Below, piece by piece: positions 10,081 through 19,700 of a stretch of 22,413 nucleotides of DNA. Numbering within the stretch: position 1 is the first letter of the stretch; each line of letters starts with the position of its first letter. Under the pieces are notes generated by a model. That model saw only the letters and a program-made list of their open reading frames with translations. It did no database searches and was not told the origin of the DNA. Made by a program: the position numbers and the translations under genes. The stretch comes from Acanthaster planci. Taxonomy: Eukaryota > Echinodermata > Asteroidea > Valvatida > Acanthasteridae. Location: assembly GCF_001949145.1 (NCBI RefSeq), contig NW_019091840.1, positions 1-22,413 on the forward strand. The letters are read 5' to 3'.

Positions 10081-10627
10081 CAAAATGGCACTTGGTGTCC
10101 CTGTCGTCAGTATTTGAGTGACGAAAATGAAGCCATTAAAAATGTACGGTGCGCAATATTCATACGCATAGGGCTGCCAGGGCGGGCAATCAGGGCGTTG
10201 CTTGAATCCGGTGCAATATGCGGCAGGCTCACCAGAATAAACACGTTTTAGTTACCGCAATACACCTGAATCTATGTTGGGTGGAAGTTTACCCAGAGAC
10301 TGGATGTGCTGTTTTGGTGTAAGTTGCTCCCGGCCCAGAGGTTAAAACCCAGGTTGGGGGTAAGACTATATAGGGTTGACACAATAATTTGTTGGGGGGT
10401 CGTGCTTAATTCTTTTTGTTTTATTATAATATTTTCACTTAAAGACCAATAATCAATGTATTAAGGAGATTACGATGACTTTGCGACATAGTTACAAGGA
10501 CAATATTGTTCTAATTGCAGTTTTCTCAACAACCTGGATCCGCAGCAGAATTAACTGCATGCTTTACCCCCTTTGCCCAAGATGTGTTGGAACGGTCACA
10601 GATGTCAAACTGCCGACTTTGGCGGAT

Positions 10628-10635
10628 TGACGTCA
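10628..10635. promoter_or_regulatory. CRE-type palindrome TGACGTCA near gene 2 start
   Basis: A perfect cAMP-response-element octamer lies 129 bp before the proposed start codon of gene 2, within a stretch richer in CpG than its surroundings (about 10600-10765). CREB/ATF sites of this form are frequent in proximal promoters. No clear TATA box is close to it. It could also lie in the 5' UTR. Confidence 0.4.
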
Positions 10636-10763
10636 TCGTTGATCAGATGTCCCTTCGGGTACAGTGTTGTATGCTTGACATTAATCGCGGCTTATAGTGC
10701 AGGCAGGAAGCAGTTTTAACTTCGCGTCCCTAATTGTTTCAAGCGGCGTGTCGTGCTACCACG

Positions 10764-10776
10764 ATGTCTGAAAACG
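10764..10776 (+). CDS. Gene 2 exon 1: start codon and 13 coding bases
   Basis: ATG at 10764 has A at -3 (ccacgATG) and opens MSEN before donor G|GTGAGA at 10777. Phase 1 matches the acceptor at 13267, giving MSENDFFEMKDD across the junction. The exon probably extends upstream as 5' UTR. There is no transcript evidence in the sequence itself, and another first exon in the 2.5-kb intron cannot be excluded. Confidence 0.5.
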
Positions 10777-13700
10777 GTGAGAATTTTTTATTGTGAGGAC
10801 AGTCTTAGTAAATTACATTTTCTTGTTACTCTTTGTGTTTCTTGATAAATTTGTAATCTGTTCTTGTTTTTGTAAGATTATAACTCTTTCTGTTTTTAGT
10901 TCTTTGGGGCTAATTCTTAAAATCTAAGTTATTGTAAGTAAACTTATAAACATTAATAAGTGTGTTATTCTTGATTTAAACGCACGAAGTACGAGATTGC
11001 CGTGAAAAATCGAATAATCAATGGTTCCATTTTTTATAGTATTGCTATTTAAATTGTTCCTTTGTTCTTGATAATGCGATCTGTACTTTAAGTGCTAAAT
11101 TCCCCCAGTTCTTTTTCCCGTTTTTTATAAATCCCACCATGTAACGCCGGACATTCAGTTAGGGAACAAAATCGAAACACAGTCAACCTATATTACCGAA
11201 AATAGAAATGATGTTTCTAAAAATAACAGAAGTTTAGATAGATTAGTGTCATGTCATGAACGAGCTTTTGAAAATTAATTCTTGAAGAAATTTGATAGGA
11301 AGTTTATGTGCCTTTAGAAGTGTTTTTCGAAAAATGAACTTAACTTGTTGACAACACTCTTGATTGTTTTGTATGACTTCCGTGTAAATCGACAAAACCA
11401 CGCTGTCATTTACATTACAGAAATATTGTTCTTTTTCATTCTTATTCCTCTATGGTTATCTTAGATGAAAATGCGAGAAATTGCAACCTTTATAACGTAT
11501 ACGTATCAATGGCATTCTCCAAGAGCCTTTGCTTTTCTTTTATCCAATAAAGAAATGTGACATTTTGAAAAGCAAGACTTATAAATGTAATGTTGAAAGT
11601 GTCCTACTACCAGCCTAATGCTCAAGATTGGATTTAATTAACAATTTAGATTGCTTATGGAATAACCATTCTATGTAAATGCTTTAAGAAACATCGGTAC
11701 TGCGTATTACGTAAGGCATGCACGTCCATATGTTAGCAATTACACAAGAGTAGATTAATGCAATTTGCATGGGCAGTTTATTTATACACGAGCTTGGTGT
11801 ATCAAGAGAGAGTACAGGCAACTGTACGTGGACTACTGTTTGTACTTAAAGGTTGGGGAAAAAACGTAACGACTGATAAACTATGGGGTTAGCATTGAAT
11901 TTTTTGGCTTGTTATGTCTTCAAGTTGAGTACACCGTGGGGCTACTCGCAAATTAAGCCACAAATGATTTCAAAAATGCAATCAGTTTGTGCAAGAATAC
12001 CCGATCTGGGAATTTTTGTCTGGATTTTGTGCGATACAAGTATAGCCTTACTCGTGTGAGTATGGTGTGAAATTTAAAAGGAGCCGTGATCTTTGTTTGT
12101 GAGGTTATGGCATTGTGCCCATGGGAATGTCTGTTCGAAATTGTTGTATTTTAATAGTTGTGTGGGGGTAAGTATAATTCAGCTGCGTCCACGCCGCGTG
12201 AAGTGTGATCGGTTTCCCAAAATGTGAACTGAACCTCCTCTAGTTGTTTGCGTGATTTTGATCATTGTTTGGCCAGGTTTATGTGTGCCCTGTTCGCATT
12301 GTGTTCAATAGTTATCAGTAAATGTGAAAACTGTGCAATACAGTGTGGGAATTATTATAGAGATCCAAAATAATGTCTGGGCGACGTTTAATTAACTGTG
12401 TGATCAAGCGACATTCCGCATATAGCAACATTTGTCATTTTCCTAGTTTTGGCGTTAACATGACTGCCAGGAAAATGATAAGAGGTTGAGTGTTCATTTC
12501 CTGGAGTTTCATTAGGTCAACTTGCCCACTTGCCTTCTTCAATACCGGTAATGATTAGCATTTCAATTTGTCAACGTTCGAATACATTTACCATCTAGTA
12601 GGCTTACATATTGTAGCCTTTATTCCGCTAACAATCTAAGGACAATTTAAAGTGCTGAGAAAAAATGGAGAATCGGAGCATTCACTGCTACGAATTACCC
12701 ACGAAGAGTTGTCCGTTTGCAAGATATTTTATGGAATGATAAAGACGTTCAAATTAGGAATCGGAGAAAGCTATAGAAATTGAATTTCAAATGAAGGTAT
12801 AGTATTCCTTTGCATTTCTCTCATTTGACCCAAGTATATTGTGCCCCTTGGGGCTTCAACTAATATTTGGTCACGGAACAGTTTCTTGGGCATGGAGGCC
12901 AGTGTTTGTGGACCGTTGAATTTTTCTTTTAATAGCATGGAGCACGCATGTACATTTAGTTCTTGCATCCCTGTAATGGTGATTTAACGAAGTCAGAACT
13001 CTTGCATGTTTATGCAGAATTTTATCTCTTTTTCCTGTACCAAGCGTTGGAGGGTTCTTCAAGTATATATGATAAATGATGTCTATTTTTCTTGGACGAG
13101 TGTATCAGACAACACGCACAAAATAATTCCCATAGCAATATTTAAACGATTTAAAAACTTCCCCAACCTTTCTTTGATCTGGCGCAGACACATTGTCACG
13201 GTACGTGTACATCAAACTTGTTATGGTCATAAAGTAATCATGCCTTTTCCTGGATTCAAATGTCCAGATTTTTTTGAAATGAAGGATGACAGAATTTGGA
13301 AAGTCAGGCGTGCAGGTAAGACGTCTCACAGGAAGGAGATGGCTACATTCACCATGACAGTAGAAGGTATCATTGAAGCGGGTGTGAAGAGTGGCATCCA
13401 AATCGAAGTTCGAAGTGCCCTCATGAATGTTACAAGGTAATCAAATAGGTTACATGAATTGTAAAACATGAATTGTAACTCTGTGGGTGACCACTTCTTT
13501 GGGAATGCGATCCCGATAGTTGTGCATAGATGCGTGTGTTTTCGTTGCTTTCCATGTTCATTTTGTAGCCGCTGCACTTCGGACTTCTTGTGCCTTACTC
13601 TAGTTTGCTGTGTCTTTGGTAGTCATTACTATACAGTCGTGTCTTGACCAGTGACGTCAGAGGTAAATTATGTTTGCTTGTTTAAAGGAAACAAGATGTG

Positions 13701-16700
13701 CAAACTGACCTGAGTAGGTGTAGGCATGGCATGAATGTTCAGTTTTTTCTTTTTATTGAGAAACTCGACGCTGATGAATTTGCACTGACCGCTGGCCAAA
13801 GCATACATTACACGACCGCGAGTGTAACATTGAAAAAAAAATGCTACATACACCATGATCTTGGATATTCATTTTTTGTACTGCTACATGTAGCGAACTG
13901 GTCAAGCAATATTTAATACAAAGCAGGTGTGTATCATTGACGGTTGCGCACTCTTGTGATTGCGATGTCGCCTGTCCACGAGAAATGGTGGGACCACGGT
14001 GAATACCTGTTAACTGCATATATACACCGCTGTCTCCTTTGCATTACTGTGTACGTGCTCATTGTTTTCACATACGTTGACTTGGTTTCCGCTAAAATCA
14101 AAACAAATTACCTTAATTTCTTCCTCACAGAACATGCTTTGTAACAACGGCGGCAATTCATTCGACAATTGAGAAATTTTCTTCGGAGTTGACACAATCA
14201 TTTGGAAGCCAAGGTGAAGGTGCGGGTAGCTTATTCCACTCCTTCAGTATGGCTGAACTGCGCAACTTCTTCATGCAGGAAATGAGAAGCTATTACGAGT
14301 AAGATTGTTAGTTTTCCGTTAAATGTAGTTGAAACAGCCCAATTAAGCCACGTTTACAATTTAACCAATGTTCAGTGTAATGTGCACCTGGATACTTGTA
14401 CACAAGGCTGTTATCAATTTCCCCCGTTATTTTGAAAATAGAGCTTTCATTATTGATTGCTCAGAGTTAAAAAGGTAAGATCGAAACATTCTAAAGTGTT
14501 CTCACGTGTTCCTGTTAGCATGTCTGCGAACACAACCAATCATTGTAGTCGAAGTTAAAGCAAAATAATGATCTAATTAAGGACTTATCCTTGTGAACGC
14601 TTAGATGACTTATGCATCAAGGAACACGTTGATTTCGACTAGTGCCGCAAAGTCCCAGTCAGAGAATGTGCATCGTTTGTCCATATGTCCGACACTGATC
14701 CACAAAGCCGAATTCTGTAAGGGTGTGGGTAATTTTGTGCTTTCAACGAGTAAAATCACAGAAACAGAAAGTCGATTAAGGTGGACAAGGTTCGGCGTTA
14801 TTGGGGAGTGGTCTGTGTGGTAATTTTGAAAAGAATGTTAATATTTAACTTCAGATCCTCTGCTCTACTAGACTGTTTGGAGTCCTTGCATCAAGCTTGT
14901 GTTTACGCATTGCTGTTATTTGCCTGTCCGAGAGAAACTATCGCTGAGCTACAAACTTGCACGTTATTATGAACAATACATCTCCAACAACCTAAACGGC
15001 TTTATCCTAAGAGAGTGCTATCTCATGAAATGTCCCAATATTCTGTTTTCTGTGACGTCTGAAAGAATCGTCGTTGTTGGTAACAAATCTTTATACTATT
15101 ACTATCCGATTCTGCTTTGGAACAACCGAGGGATACTTGTAAGACTTGTATAATTCAGTTTTCGATATTCACGGCATGTCATGAGCTGGCCTGGAATGAT
15201 TTTTTCCACCCAGCGCCCTGACTCAGACGCCAGGTGAGGAGCGCATGGTCTGAACATTATTTCTTCAAAATCGTTGAAAAAATACACCTAATATTTTACA
15301 AGTTTTACAAAGGAATAATTATAGTAAATCATTATGACCACTTACCTAATTAAAAACATTAGTTAATATTTTTGGGCGCTTTTAATCAGAAAAACGTTCA
15401 CGGATAAAATTTAACTAGTACTTTGTTGAGGGTACCGTACATTTACTTAATATTTATCTCATTCACCATTTTTGGAGTTTGATTATATTTCACTTTTTTG
15501 AGATTGAATGTCAAATAGTGGTAAACGTAAACTTTCGCGAGTCCTTGAAATTACCAATATTGGCGGGCTGTAATCGTGTCCTTCGGTGGCGTGGCCTTTT
15601 TTTTTTGTCAAATTTTTCCGGCGCCCCCTCGCGTTGCATCATATCATTAAGTCCTTCCATATTTCTCTTCAGTCTCCCTGGACTGGTTTCCTTCTTTTTT
15701 AATACACGAGTAGAGTCATTGTAAACGGGAAACTGTACACACAGGAAGCTTAATGGAGCGCGAGGTGAACCGCAGTTTACACTCCTGCAGGCGCGACTTG
15801 CCGGCCGCCGCGGCAGCAGAGTGTATACCCAGCAAGAAATGAGACCGAGGGGTATCCCCCAACATGTCCAATCCCTATACACATGCCAGACTATTGTTAC
15901 GTAATACATCCCCCCCATGATGTCTGAAAGGAATTCCACAGATTCTTGCGAGTCAATGACCAACACAAAGCAGGGGGGGTTCTCTCCGTCTCATACCTTG
16001 CTGCATATAGCAGAGTGGACTGGAGGTTAGTGCAGGCAAGGTGCGGTGTTTCGTGATTCATTCCATCTTTGGAAACATTTTCTGCGTCATAACCGATGTG
16101 CAAACAGCGGCGTATGTCCAAAACATTTAAGTGTATTGAGAATAGATATTTACAACTAAACAAAAAAGAGTGAGTAGCAGAATTCGGTATATTAAGCAAG
16201 ATATGCGGGGACGGAGAGCACCCCCCTCACTTTAGTGTTGGTCATTGTTTGATCGGAATCTCGCCTTCTCGGGAATTTTTTAAGACATTTGGGTGAATTT
16301 GTTAGGTAACAATAGTCAGCAGTATGTATAGGGATAGGGCAGGTAAGGGGGGGGGCCCTCCGTCCCTTATCTTGTTGGGTATAGTAATACTCTCTCTACC
16401 TCCCTATCTCTTTTGTTTCTGTGTTCAATGTAGGAGATGCAAAGCAGATAATATCAATATACATAAGCTGGCAGCAACCTGTGTCGGTAAGCAGCCAGGA
16501 GAAGATACATGGGTGTTGTCCCCAGACGTTCAATTGGACAGGGATGGAAAAAGTATCTCTCGCTACAACCAAAGCCATGTCTGGGTCGACAGCATTTTGT
16601 CTGGGTCGCCAAACAGCAGATCCCTACAGCTTCCACAAGCCTTCAAAGACCCTGAGGGTGCCCTTCATGAAATTTTTGATGTAATAGAAAGAACTCTCCA

Positions 16701-19700
16701 TGAAAACGCTTTGTCTGCATTTTTTGCTATTGGTGAGTTTGTTGTTTATTTCCTCATTGTCGGGTAAAAACTAATCAATTCACCACTGAGAGAATTTATT
16801 ACGTATTGACTGTGTCGTTCAAGTGAATTAAGGATTGGTTAGAAAAAATGTTCATAACTGTGTGTGTCCCAATGTGAGGGCAACATGACTCACATCAATT
16901 TCACCAATTTCCTATAAACCCAACCATGATTCTGCAAATTTGCGAGTCCCAGGAACTGTAACAAAGTTGAAAGACACTGACAGGAATAGAGAGATACAAC
17001 CAAGTGGATACATTTTGAGAAAATGTGCATCTCCCCAGAAAAGATGAGCAAGAAACTGTTGCGATATCCAACATTCAACACTATGTGGCACAGGGACAGA
17101 TGCATCACTGGTTGTGCATCAGAAGAATTTTTTATACAGTCTAATTTAACATTTACCTGTTTCAGCTGTCGGTACCTTTATCATGTTGTAAATTTGATTG
17201 TTAAAAATACGTAGGTGTGTCCATATACAGGTACACGCCATGTTGTGTGATTCTGAATTGGATCTTTGGTGGCACTATAATTTTTGTAAGGAATTTGCCC
17301 AACACAAGACCCCAAGTGGGTCCTCAAGGTTAAGTTAACCAGAAGATAAAGAACAAGTCAAAGAAGAGACTGAGACATTTACAATTGTTTTGAAAAGTGG
17401 AACCCATTGATAATTATAGACTCTTTTGTTTACCATGAATCTCTTACAGCCAGTGTGTGTATGTGCATGCACTACGAGACAGTGGTGAAAACTTTCAAAT
17501 GCTGTCCTATACCAGTGATTGTCGGAGACGTCAATACAGGTTTGTTGAGAATCGGCAACCTATACACACCTTGCCTTGTCACAAGTTATGTCCTACCTGT
17601 AAACATGGGTTTTGCCCACAAATTGACAAAGTTTATGAAGCACAGTTGATGGCGTGCTTCTCTCAGACCTTAAAAAATCACAAATTAGATTTGGATGAGG
17701 GTTGAAATTATCTCCCGCAGATGTCTTGGGTTAGAATCTCACCTGAATAGTCTTCGTTTTTTATATGAATGTGCGTGACAAGCATTTATAGCACATGTAC
17801 AGTTTTCAAGATTTATTTTATTGCGTTGGCGGGGGAGATGTCAATTTATATAACGGGGTTATGCCCTTACCCAACGTACGTACCCAGCCGGTGTCGGCTG
17901 GCCGTTCTGAGTCAGTTCGCGGTACCCGCAGCTTCACCTTGACCCTTGATCACCAATAAGCATATTTCCCTATCTGCAAACTACTTGTGAAAACTGCTAG
18001 AAGGTGTGTGCCCGCGTTAACCCATCTTCTTGAAACGCTGTAAATACACCACATGAAATACATCAAGTGAATCATTCAGTTCTTAACTTATACTTGATAC
18101 TTAGGAAAGACTACTGCCTGTCGGATGGCGTCCTGCATGATGGGAACCAATAACCGCATACTCGGTTATGCCAGAGATCGTTACCTGCCAAAGCAAACGT
18201 CAGCTTCTTCATTCCCAGTACTGATTGATGACGTTGAGGGGAAGGACATCGAGCCATTGATGACAAGATATTTTAATGGCGGTGTTGATGCTACTTGTGC
18301 GGGTGAAAAACAGCCATTGACTTGTCCGGTGATAACTGCAAATTGGTTTGCAATGGATAAACTTGCCGGTAATGTAAGGTAATAGAAATGCATTGCAATT
18401 TCATACACGGGGTGTCTAGAAAGAAAAGAGTAATTTTATTTTAACTGGGTAATCACCGTCTGTACCATACATCCTGACATCCCCTGTTAGTGGCAATAAT
18501 AATTTCTTGTTCCTGCACGGGCAATCGTATATTTTGTGGCGTGTTAAAAATGGCTTGGAACCAAATGGATTCTCTTGAGCTGAAACTGTACCACACCTGC
18601 ATAGATGACTTTATAATACGAGAAATGCATTGCAGGTTTATCCATTTAGAATGTACAAGAAGCACTACGTATACACCTCGAAAGTTGGGGGAAAACAAAG
18701 AATGATTGTTTTTTCCCTATCAATTAATAAACGTGCTTCAGTTTAAAAGTTTTGTCAGTTAAGTTCAGTTCTTTGTGTAATGTATTTGAATGAGAACATA
18801 CAAACGTGTGCCTCGCTGGTCTTAAACAGTGATACTTGATTCCAGCTGAGCTGCCGGAGATTAATATTGTCAACCCAGAGATCGGCCAGGCAATCGACTC
18901 TCAACCAACAAGCATGGTCACGCTGTTTGTTTGAACATCACACATTCAATTAAACTGGTAATCTAGGGTCTGTTTTTCCATTCAACATTTCAAAGCTGCA
19001 TATTGGCCCTGTATTGTATCAGAGGCTATAAAAACAACATTTTCCAAAAACATGGTTGTATAACGAATGCCTATTCAGCACACATTACATGGTTTGTTTT
19101 CCAGAGCAATGTCAAGGGCGGTAATGATCCCCTTCGTCAGAACAAGCAGGAAGAGTGGCCATCTCCAGAGTACCGCTGAGCTGGAGAGGAGTCACATTGA
19201 GGAGAGGGCGTCCCATGCTCTACCCTCTCTTATCAGCCTTGGGAAATCTATCACTGAGAATAGTTTGACTATCCTCAGTGACTACAGAGCAAAGGTCAAA
19301 TCAGCGACAAAGGGAATGGACTGTGAAGACCGCATATTTCTATGTTACGGTCTTCTTCTTTTCCTCACAGAGGCTGTAAGTTTGTTGCCACAAATAAAAT
19401 AAATTTATAAAATTCTCAATGATCACTCTTACTACACCCACTGCAAATTGACTAGCTTTCGAAGCCAGTGCAAGGCTTCAATTTTTAGACAAAGATATCA
19501 AACGATAGCTTCAATGAAATCTGTAATTGTAAGATATACTCTAGGATGTTACCCTGGAGGTGATGGCATTATGTAACTTTCCATAAAGAAATTTCATTAA
19601 AGGGATATTAATTGAGTACCAACAATCTTCCATTTCTAGGTCTTCGTGTATCAAACATTTAAGTTTCGTGTAACTCAATTTGTTGCGTTGGTATACATTG

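Larger units (their letters stand above)
8801..10500. other. Intergenic stretch upstream of gene 2, repeat-like in places
   Basis: No gene is supported. From about 9370 to 10110 the sequence looks like decayed repeat: G/C runs (gggggaccccc at about 9396), AAT-rich tracts at 9741-9770 and 10034-10080, and repeated GGGAGACAT / ATGTCTCCC words at 9793, 9961, 9975 and near 10008. TATATA at 10367-10372 could be a TATA element for gene 2 but is about 400 bp from its start codon. Confidence 0.35.

Noticed and set aside
15511-15966. Minus-strand frame of 151 codons, the longest single frame in the window
   Set aside because: Overlaps the left arm of the fold-back repeat, has no domain and no splice signals. 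A length effect of a GC-richer patch.
17457-17705. Frame overlapping exon 5 with C-x(2)-C-like pattern
   Set aside because: It is a shifted frame over the Walker A exon and runs into the intron. The frame carrying GDVNTG is supported by phase and motif.
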